A stretch of DNA of 64,000 bases from Turbatrix aceti (taxonomy: Eukaryota; Nematoda; Chromadorea; Rhabditida; Panagrolaimidae). The stretch lies in NCBI GenBank assembly GCA_963969345.1, contig OZ017767.1, positions 5,670,739 through 5,734,738 of the forward strand, written 5' to 3'. The notes under the pieces are model-generated. The model was not told the origin of the DNA, made no database searches, and worked only from the letters and a program-made list of their open reading frames with translations. The position numbers and the translations under genes are program-made. Shown here one piece after another: positions 37,442-47,300 of this stretch; within the stretch, counting starts at the first letter, position 1, and every line of letters starts with the position of its first letter.

Positions 37442-39221
37442 ATGGAAAAAGAAGACTTGAACGTAAGTGTGTTTTTGCATTGAAAGTGATTGATTCACCA
37501 ACTTTTTAGAATCGGCTAATTGTAACAAAGACAATGATGGGTTCACCCAAACGAAGAGCACCTACAATCCAGAGTTCACCTGCTGCTGCTGCAAAATTGT
37601 TCGCAAAAGAAGTGACAACCGTCGGAATTGCAGGACTACAACGGGAGTTTATTCCTCTTCGGCAGAGTGCCGTGGAGCACGCCAAGCAGGAACGAGCTCT
37701 CGTGCCTCCCCACGTCGCACCTCTTTACAGGTACCGGGATGTCACCTGTGTCGATAAGACAAGGGTTACACTCACGTTTCTGCCTGAATTCGGGGATTTC
37801 ATTCACGCAAACTGGGTGAAGTGTGAGTATCTGCAGAACAGCTTCATCGCCACGCAGGGACCCCTGAAGAGAACTGCAGGCGACTTCTGGCGCATGGTGT
37901 GGCAGGAGAAGGTTGGAAACATCTTCATGCTTTGCCGCTGCGAGGAGATGAATAAGCAGAAGTGCTCCCGCTACTATCCTACAAAATGTGGCGAAACCAT
38001 GTACTTCTGCAACAACGCAATCAGTATTACAAATATTTTCACTTTTGCCGACGGAGATGTTATTTCTGCTTCCCTCAGCATCGGGTGTAGGTGCATTTGT
38101 TGAACTCCAAAATTTTGACTAACCTTGTTTATTTTTCAGATAAAACAGAAAACCAACTCGTAACACATCGGCAATGGGTCACCTGGCCGGACAAAACCGT
38201 CCCCCGCAACGGAAGCCCGGCCTTTAGACTCCTGGCCATTTCACGAGAATCCGGTCGCCCAACCGTCGTTCATTGCTCTGCCGGAGTCGGACGCACAGGT
38301 ACCCTCATTGCCATCGAGATGTTTGAACGCGCGCTCGCTGCGTCCTACGTACCTCAGAGGTACCTGTCTGTGGTCAACCTACGCAAGTGGAGGGCTGCTT
38401 CGGTCCAGACGGAAGATCAGTACGTGTTCGTGCATCTTTGTGTGCTTCTGAGGGCAGTGGAGATGTCCTGGCTCACGGCCGCAGATGTCATGCCCTTCGT
38501 CAATGAATACACTCTCTACGCTCGTAAAATCAAGGCGGGAGCGCCCATTTTGCCGCCGTGTATCATGTCACCAGGAACCGTGCCCTCGGCCAATACTAAA
38601 GCCGTCGGCGATTCCGATTTCACGACTTCCATGGGGGCTTTCACCAAGACAACGACACCACCCCAAAGGGACGCTGGTCGAACGCGGCGCGCATCCACTG
38701 CCCGTGCACATGGACCTCGACATTCTCCTGAATCGCAGAACCTGAAGCTCATCAAAGACGGTGACCACGGATCGACAGTCAAGCATCCCAAGTCAAAGGC
38801 CAAGACACATCGCACCAGGGCGACGCCCTCTATGGTTTCGGCTCCGACCCCGGCTCCAGTTCCGGCTCCAGCAGCAGCACCAGCACCATCTCCAGCTCCA
38901 GCAACATCTCCAGCTCCAGTAACCCCGCCAGCTCCTACGCCACCTCCAGAACCTGTTAAAGTGGGGGAAGAGTGTCGACCCGTCGCTGAATCCAAGGAAG
39001 AAAACGAAGAACGTAAGTTTGGCCACCTCCAAGCAAGTTTATGGATAAACTTCTGCTTTTTAGCGTTGGTCGAATATTACTTTGCCACGGAAATCTCTCC
39101 CACCAAACGCTGCCGTGCGGTTCCGGAAGATTCTGTTTATGCGGGCAACAACGACGACGACTCAGTTGACCCCCCATCCGTGTTTGTCCCCGCTCTGAAT
39201 GAGAAAAAGTTTTACAGGTAA
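37442..39221 (+). CDS. cytoplasmic-type protein tyrosine phosphatase with Pro/Ala-rich tail
   Basis: The exons are 37442-37462, 37510-38086, 38140-39012 and 39064-39221 (542 residues). The tiny first exon (MEKEDLN) joins in phase 0; starting at 37534 instead would lose 15 residues. The catalytic domain covers about residues 50-320: RYRDV (the KNRYKDV-like loop), DFIHANWV, FIATQGP, the WPD loop with Asp217, the signature HCSAGVGRTG with Cys245 and Arg251, and the Q-loop QTEDQY. All catalytic residues are present, so it should remove phosphate from phosphotyrosine proteins. The tail is basic, then rich in Pro-Ala (38840-38960) and acidic at the end. No signal peptide or membrane helix is seen. 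It resembles the single-domain phosphatases that are numerous in nematodes (family knowledge). Confidence 0.85.
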
Positions 39222-39559
39222 CAAAATGTGTGAACGACTTTATGCTGAAGAAAGTTATAAATGTATCTGAACAAGGTTGAAGAGCATTCGATACTGCGAA
39301 GGGAAGAAGAGAAGAAAATCAATTGTTTTATAATTAGACGCTGGGGCGATCATGATCATCATGATCATAGTACCTGACCAAAAACCGAGTAATTACGGTG
39401 CTCTGTTCTGATCTGTGAACGCTGATGGTGCTGTTATCACCCACCGTTGTTGCGCAAGAGCGGGCGGGCGGCGAAAATGGTGTAAACACGCTGTTATCGC
39501 TTTGCTCAAAATTATCGCGCAGCCCGTTTAGTTAGTTTTGTTTTTCTTCTCTCATCGAA
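39222..39559 (+). promoter_or_regulatory. spacer with a palindromic GATCAT cluster upstream of the oxidase gene
   Basis: The 338-nt gap carries GATCATGATCATCATGATCA at about 39349-39368, a nested palindrome of ATGATCAT units. It may bind a dimeric factor in the oxidase promoter, but that is inference. No exon is seen. Confidence 0.3.
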
Positions 39560-41055
39560 ATGGCGAGCCTGTTGTCTTCACTCGTGTCGGTCGCCGACGT
39601 TGAAGCCGTAGCTGTCGACAAGCTCCCGAAATCGGTTCGTGATTATTACCAGTCCGGCGCAGACGACGAAGAGACGCTCAGAAGGAATCGGCGGGCTTTC
39701 AAAAAGTATTTTCATTTGTTTTGTTCACCGCTCGCGTGTAAAACACCTGATTTGCAGGTATCTGATCCGACCCCGCGTCCTGGTCAACGTCGCCTCGCTG
39801 GACACCCGAGTGACCATCCGATTCGATGAGAAGTCGGTTTTCGAGTTTGACTACCCTCTGGGCCTGTCGCCGTCCGCTTTCCACCGCATGGCGCATCCAG
39901 AAGGCGAGCTAGCGACCGTGCGTGCAGCTGGGGCTACGCAGACGCCCATGATCCTGAGCAGCCTGTCTACGACTCGTCTGGAAGACGTCGCTGCGGCTGC
40001 TCCCGCGGGAACGACCCTCTGGTACCAGCTGTATGTGTACAAGGACAGAAAAGTGACTCAAAACCTCGTCAACCGGGCTGTGGCCGCTGGATTTAAGGCT
40101 CTCGTCCTCACAGTCGACGCTCCGCTCATGGGCCGACGTCGGGCAGACGAGCGCAATGGTTTTGAGCTCCCATCGCACCTTCGTCTTGCTAATTTCGACA
40201 CCGACACTCTGGGAAAGCTTTTTGAGGGGAAGAGCGGCAGTTCGGGTTTTGGGTCCTACGTGATGTCCCTCTTTGACCTGACGCTGGATTGGAGCTCACT
40301 CCGTTGGCTGGTCAAGTACTCGCCGATTCCCGTCATCGTGAAGGGCGTCATCAGGCCCGAAGATGCCCTCAAGGCCATCGAGTGCGGCGCCAAGGGCGTC
40401 ATGATCTCGAATCATGGTGGACGACAGCTGGACTACAACGCATCTACTGTGAGTTCTTCTCTTTGATCTGTATAGCCTAGCAAAAAGTGAATCGTTGCAG
40501 ATCGAAGCCCTGCACGAAGTGGCAAAGGTCGTCCGCGGAAAAGTCCCTTTGCTGGTTGACGGTGGGGTCCGAAATGGCACTGACATCTTCAAACTCATCG
40601 CTCTGGGCGCGGACGCTGTTTTCATCGGGCGACCTGTTATTTACGGTCTTTCCGTCGGCGTAAGTCGGCTCTCAAAACGTGCCAAAAAAAATTTTCTTTG
40701 TGCAACATTTTATAAAATTCAAAAATAGCTTACAAAAAGGAACTATTTATTTTTTAAATTTTCGTACACTTTTATTGGATAATTTTAGCGTTTATTAGCA
40801 ATTTTTTTGAACATTTTTTCGAACAATTTTTTTTATGATTTCTACAAAAAAAATTTTTGTGGTGCCGCTGAGATTCTTACTCCGTTTTTTTATTCGAAAA
40901 TGTATTTTCAGGGCCAACAGGGCGTCGAGCACGTCATCCGTCTCCTGCGCACCGAATTCGACTACGCGCTCCGTCTCACGGGAACCCCCTCCGTCGCTGC
41001 CATCCGCGCGCTGCCTGACGTCGTCGTCCGCGAGGAATACTACGCCAAGCTCTGA
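39560..41055 (+). CDS. HAO1: (S)-2-hydroxy-acid oxidase (glycolate oxidase family), peroxisomal
   Basis: The exons are 39560-39705, 39758-40448, 40501-40659 and 40912-41055 (379 residues, close to the usual 370). This FMN enzyme oxidises glycolate or other 2-hydroxy acids to 2-oxo acids and makes hydrogen peroxide. Visible family features are [18 protein letters not shown] near the N terminus, [15 protein letters not shown], Lys244 in VIVKG, the catalytic SNHGGRQLD with His268 and Arg271, [11 protein letters not shown] and FIGRP for phosphate binding. The C terminus is AKL, an acceptable PTS1 signal, so it should enter peroxisomes. The last intron (40660-40911) is 252 nt, the rest about 52 nt. 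The gene ends 81 bp from the convergent SOCS stop codon. HAO1 against HAO2 cannot be told. Confidence 0.93.
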
Positions 41056-41135
41056 TGTTATGAGACTTCGATCAGTCTTGCAAAGGCCACACAATTTAGT
41101 TACAACGCACATCCGCACATACAAAAAAAAGAAAA

Positions 41136-42014
41136 TTACACCTCGTGATCCGTGATTCTGACGGCCTGCTTGAAGTGGTACTCGCGGAGGTACTTCTTGA
41201 GCGATGTTGGAAGGGGTAGGTCAGAGATGCCTTCGTAGGTCGTGTGCGTCGTGATGACAGCCCGACAGAGGTATTTGAGGTCGAAGACAAAGTTTCGGGG
41301 CAGGGGTATGGAGAGTTGTGGTTCGAAGAAGAGACACCTCGATGGATCCTTGTAATTAGCGACGAGCTTGGTGATATTCTCCGCCTTGAAAACCGAATCA
41401 TCCAGGCTGTCGAAGGAGAACATGCCATTGGATCTCTCGATTCTCGCGTGCAGAGTGCGTCTGTAGCGACGGAATGAGACGGAGAAGAGGTAGTTGATCT
41501 GGGCCGAGTCCCGGAGGAGAAAAGTGCCTTCCGGGCTCTCTTCGAGCAACTCTTCCGCCCTGTACCTGTCCATCTCGCCCCAGTAATAAGCCGCCCCGGC
41601 GATGTCCACCATGTTGGGCACCAGGACGTTGACGTACTCGATCGTCGAGTGAACCCGCAAAGGCTGCTGCGTGATGGCTGTCGTCGGAGAAAGGCTGTCG
41701 GGAGCGCCGTCTTCGTCGCTGCTTACGCCCATCGCGGAAGACGACGGCAGGTGTACGACGCAGCCTGAAAGGCTCGTTCCCGGATGATCGGAAGCCGGGG
41801 CGGCAGATGAGTGTCCGAGGAAGACCTTTGCCGCGCGGAGAGCGTCGGTGATGGCGCGGCCAGGTGAAGTGGATCGAGAAGCGCCGGCGGGACCGGGGAC
41901 GTGGACGTGGACATCTTCGTCATCGGAAACCGGCTGGGAGGGCGATAAAGGACAAAAGTTGGATCGACGGCGTGGGAGGGCATTGTTGACATTGCGACGG
42001 AAGAAGCGACGCAT
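41136..42014 (-). CDS. SOCS5: suppressor of cytokine signalling, SOCS4/SOCS5/SOCS36E type
   Basis: A single coding exon (292 residues) from Met at 42014. A cttacag acceptor (exon edge 42031) lies just upstream, so an upstream, probably non-coding, exon exists. Residues 1-140 are a low-complexity N-terminal extension. An SH2 domain follows (about 143-240) with [16 protein letters not shown] and FLLRDS, whose Arg168 should bind phosphotyrosine. The C-terminal SOCS box runs through [16 protein letters not shown] and [15 protein letters not shown], which recruits Elongin B/C and Cullin 5. The protein therefore acts as a ubiquitin ligase adaptor damping tyrosine-kinase signalling, JAK/STAT or EGFR by family knowledge. 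FLLRDSAQ and CRAV are typical of the SOCS4/5 branch. Confidence 0.92.
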   Translation of the reverse strand: MRRFFRRNVNNALPRRRSNFCPLSPSQPVSDDEDVHVHVPGPAGASRSTSPGRAITDALRAAKVFLGHSSAAPASDHPGTSLSGCVVHLPSSSAMGVSSDEDGAPDSLSPTTAITQQPLRVHSTIEYVNVLVPNMVDIAGAAYYWGEMDRYRAEELLEESPEGTFLLRDSAQINYLFSVSFRRYRRTLHARIERSNGMFSFDSLDDSVFKAENITKLVANYKDPSRCLFFEPQLSIPLPRNFVFDLKYLCRAVITTHTTYEGISDLPLPTSLKKYLREYHFKQAVRITDHEV

Positions 42015-42031
42015 CAGGTGGCACCTGGGCT

Positions 42032-42753
42032 CTGTAAGCAAAAAAAAAATCTTTTTTTGAAAAATTTTGTTCGAGTGGGGGTCAAAAAATATTTTTTAAC
42101 GGAACGGGACAAAAACAAAACGAAACGCCACCACGGGAAAAAAAGAACAAAGTGTTAATTGGACCCCTCATCCTCATACTCTTTGCGGAAAAGTGAAACA
42201 GGTGTGGAGGGCGTTTGGGGAGATTAATCTCTCTCTGGTCTTCCCCAGGTTAGCCCTGATGTGAGCGTAATCCCTGAATTCAGACAAACAATTCAGACAC
42301 GCGGTGACGGTGACGTTCTTTGATTCGATTCAAAATTGAGGAAGCAAACTTAGAATTTACCAAAATTCGCTGACAAAATATTTACAAAAATTTTAAAAAA
42401 TTGCCGGTAGAAAAATTGTTACCGGCGCAATAATTCCAGGATAAATTACATAAAAAAAACACGACTATAACAAGTACAAGACAAGATCCCCCTGAGGCAG
42501 CCACATTTCAAAAACCGTGCAAATCAATAATCGCTGTCTGCAAAAAAAAAATAAATGTGCGACATTTCGTGGAGGTGAGACGAGGCGCATGCATCCATCC
42601 GAAAAACAATGCCTCGTGCATGAAACATGCATGAGTCATGCAGTATCTCACATCAGTGCTGGGGGCGACGATTGGATTGATTGTTCGCGTCCGTCGCGAC
42701 CACAACCACGACAATGGTCCGGTGTTTGTCTTGTCTTGGAACATCGATGCACA

Positions 42754-42785
<32 letters not shown>

Positions 42786-43529
42786 TTGATCCCGGGAGAA
42801 AGCGTACATTCATCGAAACCCCCCGATCGTAAAAGACTGCTGCAGAACGAGGACAGAACAGAACAGGACAAGACAAGACGGGCACCACCCCACCTTCGCC
42901 GCCCGGCAGAAAAGACCAAACGCGCTTCATCATTATCAAAAAAAAAAGCTGCGGTGTAACAGGGGACGTCACAGGTATGTATGATAAAAAAAGCGATAAA
43001 GAGCAGAAAGTCGTTGTTACCTGCGTCACTTGCGTTTTTTACTGTAGTCCTGCAAGAACCGAGACGACGACGACGAAGGCAAAGGCAAAGACGTACCACG
43101 CCTCCACTTAGTGTCGTTTCTGAAATCGCATCATTTTCGGTAAACATGAGATTAGAGGGTGGAAGACGCTGAGAAAACGAGCGAGCGCGTTATCACAGCA
43201 GCAGCAGCACCTACAGCGCGTGCCGGTGGATGCTCCCAGATCCGGGAGCACAATAAAGCCCCCCAAACTCGTGGGTGCAAAAAAATCGACCGGAAAAGCC
43301 AACTGATAAAAAGAAATGCATTTAAAAATTGAAAATTAGCGCACGTGAGGTTCAGACATCAGAAGCGTGCCTCTGAGATCCTAGATAATCCCTCCGCAGC
43401 TGTTATTACGTCTTTAAAGGGGATTTGAGTACTTATTTTATTTTCGGCCTCAGGGCGCTTGTTTGTGAGCTCTGATTACGGACGGGACAGGCAATACCCC
43501 TTCAAAAAGCTCCCCGACCAATAAATACT
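42032..43529. other. gene-free stretch upstream of SOCS
   Basis: 1.5 kb without a supported coding exon. It should hold the SOCS promoter and leader exon. It contains an (ACG)n microsatellite at about 42754-42784 and short A-rich runs. Confidence 0.45.
42754..42784. repeat. (ACG)n trinucleotide microsatellite
   Basis: About ten perfect ACG units in non-coding DNA upstream of SOCS. Confidence 0.95.
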
Positions 43530-43877
43530 TTAAAAAAAATTTCGACTCAAAAACCACTGACAAGCGACTGCTGCTGTGTAAAAAAACTGCTGTTGAGAGA
43601 GAAATAAAAAAACAAAGGTGCCCACTCTTTGTCGGACTTCGAATGTGGCTGTGACGCTCTGGTAAACCATGTTGCCGACGATCAAAAGAATGAGAGACAT
43701 CGAAATAAATATGACCACAGCGGCGGTTCCTTTGATGACGAGGGCTCCGTAATCCGTTGCTGCTTGGTTTACTGTCTGAATTGGAGGTCAGTCAGGGATC
43801 GATAAAAAAATTTACTTGGCTGAAGACAAAAAATCAAGCATACCATTTCCGGTGACCAATGATGAGCTCTTGCTCAT
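43530..43877 (-). CDS. possible small single-pass membrane protein (about 79 residues)
   Basis: Read on the minus strand the exons are 43877-43844, 43771-43626 and 43589-43530. They join in phase 1 and phase 0 and give 80 codons including the stop. The product begins MSKSSSLVTGN, continues with QAATDYGALVIKG, then a strong membrane helix (AAVVIFISMSLILLIVGNMVY) and a polar VTATFEVRQR. The second intron is only 36 nt with a good pyrimidine tract, is a multiple of three and has no stop, so retention adds 12 residues. I do not recognise the family. It could also be part of a larger gene whose other exons I missed. Confidence 0.4.
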
Positions 43878-44381
43878 GCCAAGCCCGTATCACCCGGGCA
43901 CCACTAAAACAGGAGACAACGGAAGCCGTCGTCGTAGAGAAACCAAAAAAATCGACAGGACAGCAAGCGATCGATAGCCCAGAAGAACAAAATGAGCGCA
44001 GGAATAACTAACTACCACAGCCGCCGGCTAAGTAAGAAAGACCTCACTCAAGACGAAGAAGAAGAAGACGGGGCAAACAACAGCTTGTCTAACACGAGCA
44101 TGAAAGAGGAGAGGATCGCAGAGAGCTAACTACTGAGCCGCCGCAGGGCCGAACGAGACGAGACGCGCGCTGGAGGAAAAATTTTGCACCGCCGACGCGT
44201 CAAAGACAAAAGAAAAAAGGAAAAAGAAAAAGAAAAAGGGCGAGGTCCGTAAAACGCTCTGTGAGTCGCGGAACAACCGCAGACTGCGCGCAGCATAGAT
44301 CATGCGTTCGTAATTTTTTTCTCGTTCTTTTATTCGGACTTTTCAAAATTGTTTACTTCGGGCGTTGGTTACTCAGTTGGC
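43878..44381. other. spacer between the small membrane gene and the coiled-coil gene
   Basis: About 500 nt with no exon seen. It holds the small gene's upstream flank and the coiled-coil gene's 3' UTR. Confidence 0.4.
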
Positions 44382-47300
44382 TTATTTAGGCACTCTATGA
44401 CGAGCTGCAATATCCAACTGTCTTCCGAAGGTGGAGGATTTGTTTGATGGCTCCATGAGGCCGCTTGCCACGCCGGTGGTTCTCCCAACCGACGCGATTA
44501 GATCGTTTCTGTTTTTTTCTAGCTGAAATTTTTTTTGAACGCCTAATTTTTTTCAAAATCCCACGTACGGTTATGTACTCTCCGAGAATGATTTCGTTGA
44601 GTTCTTCCATGTCTCTGAGCCTCCGGGTGAGGTCCTCGTGGCGAGCTGCTGCTTTCTGAAAAAATCTGGGGTAACGATAAATGAAATTCTTGCCAAGACA
44701 CCGACCTTTTCTTTATGATCCCTGTTTTTGCACCTTTTTATCTCGGCTTCCAGTTGCTTTTTTTTCATCTCGAGTTCCGCGGTCGTTTCCCGCGTAATCG
44801 TGAGCTCGGCTGTGAGAGTATCCGCCTGGTTTTTCAGGTGATCGAGGTCTTCGCGAAGTTTTGTGAGCTCCAGCTGAAAGGAATCAATTTTGTCAGATGC
44901 AAAAATGGAGCTGATGCAGTCAGATTTGCTGAGTCACCTCGACTCATTCTGCGACACCTCAGCCAGGTACCTGTACGTCATCGGGGGTGGCAAGATGGCC
45001 AAGGCTGTCGTCCGTGGCATCCTCGCAACTAGTGGGCATCTTATATGGTCTAATCATGCCTAATTGGGGTGCTTTAGATCTCCTCCTAAAGGAAAACATA
45101 GTTGTCACGACGAGGACTGAGAATTCCGCCGAGGTATGGCGTTCGGATGGATTCGTCGCGTTGACGACTAATTCCGCCGCTTTTCGGCACTACAAAGATC
45201 CCCGCGAGACCCAGCTTCATATCGTTTTGCTGGCTGTCAAGCCGCAGAATAGGTTTGATGTCTACAAATCGCTGGCACTTTTGGAACGCCCGAGGGGAGA
45301 GACTTTTGTCATCAGCCTTCTCGCCGGGATCCAGGCTCAGCTCATTGCCTCCGAACTCCCTTTTACCGCCCAGGTTGTCCGGGCGATGCCAAATGTCGGC
45401 TCTGCCATTGGCAGTGGCACAACTTTGCTCGCCGGGGCGAAAGACGGTGACCAGAAATTCGTCGATATGGCTGCTGAACTTTTTGCTGCCGTCGGAAGCG
45501 TTTCGACCATTGCAGAAACACAAATGAACGCCGCAGCTGCTATCAGCGCTTCGGGACCTGCTTTTGTTAGTGTTTTTTGATATTTGAAAAAAATTTTCGT
45601 TGCGGGACACTGAATTTTTAATTTCAATTTTTTAAAATAAAATTAAAAATTAGATTTAATTTTTTTAATTCCGTGTTTTAAAAAAAATTTCAGATCATGA
45701 CGATACTAGAAGCGATCGCGGACGGCGGCGTGGTAGCCGGACTGCCACGCGAGCTTGCCACAAATCTCGCGGCTAGCATGATCAAGGGCTCAGGTGAGCT
45801 CGTACTGGCGACGAATCAGGCTCCTGCACAGATCAAGGGCGACGTCTGCTCTCCCGGCGGCACTACGATTGCCGGAGTGCGTGTTCTCGAAAAAAAGAGC
45901 GTCCGAAGCGCGTTCATCGAAGCGATTCTGGCCACCGTTGAGCGAAGCCACGAACTCGCTGGCTGACAGACTGCCGCGTTATCATTCCGGTTCGCATGAG
46001 TGCATTTCCGTGTTGTTGTATTATTCAGGGAGGAAGGGTTTGTAATAAAGTGTTCATCAGGTTTTACAGCAGGAGTTGTTCGGATAACGAGGTGTTCGGG
46101 TCACCTGGGGGAATACCTGTCGCAGTTGCTGTGTTCTTACATGGACATTTTGGAAATTTGTCATGAAATTCAGTTTTAGTATGAAAAATTTTTACCGCGA
46201 AATTTACCTGCCTGAGGCAGCTTGTGGCAGAGTTATGATCACCTGAAATTGCTTTTTTGGCATTTTGGACGATTTTTTGGCACGTTGAAAAGCTACAAGG
46301 TGCCAAAAAATCGTCAAAAATGGCAAAAAAAAGTGATTTCAGGCGATCGCAACTTTGCCAGATCATGCCTTAGGCAGGTGAATTTTACGTAAAAAAATTT
46401 TCACGCTGAAGACCACAAAAATGTCATGAAAAGTTTCCAAAATATCCCCTGACACATTTCTTATTTTTTTTCACTGTTCAGAATGTCGTCAACTGAGCCG
46501 CCACCCGAAACAGAAACAGAAATCAGGGCAAAGAAGACCCGAAAACGCCCTCGCAAGACGCAAATCCGGCATGACATCAAGCAGATCGTGGGTTTCTTTT
46601 TTTTTAAATTGACCAAAAAATATCGTATTTAGCTGGAAACTGCTATCATGGACCAGAAGCGCCAATCTCTGTCTCTCTTTCAAAAGAACACCGAACGCCA
46701 GGTCTACGAAGCCAACCTTCACACCGTTCTTCGAGCACTCATCCGGGATCCAACCATGCTGCAGAAGGCTTTGGCACTCTCGACCTTCGCTCTCAAGTCC
46801 ATCGAACGGCAGACCAAGTTATTCGCCGTCGTTGGCGATGACAAAGCCGCCCCGGATTCTCTCAAGCTCGAATTTTCGACTCTTCTGCCCACGAAAGTCA
46901 GCGACACGATTGCCTATGTTGTGAGTTTTTTGAGTGAGAATTTCTGTAGTTGCTTGTTTTTTTGTAGGACAACCTGCCGCTCCTGTGCACGGCGCAGAGT
47001 CTGCAGCGCCGCGCGTCAGTCTTTGGCACGGTCCTCGCAGTTCACCTCCCTCCTCCCCGGCTGGTCGGACAGCGTCATGCCATGATTCGCGGCGGCATCA
47101 GACCCCAACACGCCGGCTACGGTTTTGTCCAGTTTGCTTCTGCGCATTCTGTCAAGCGTTTTTGCTGGGTAGGTTGAATGAACTTTTTATTGTTGTCGGT
47201 TGTCGTCATTGTGAACTTTTTTTTTCAGCGGTACGCGGCAAACAGCCACCTCCGACGCCACGCCAGATCCCGGCGACGACGCGCGCGGCAAAGACAGATG

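Noticed and set aside
42653..43147. 164-codon minus-strand frame with a long Ser run
   Set aside because: The Ser run is the translated (ACG)n microsatellite; the rest lacks coding character.
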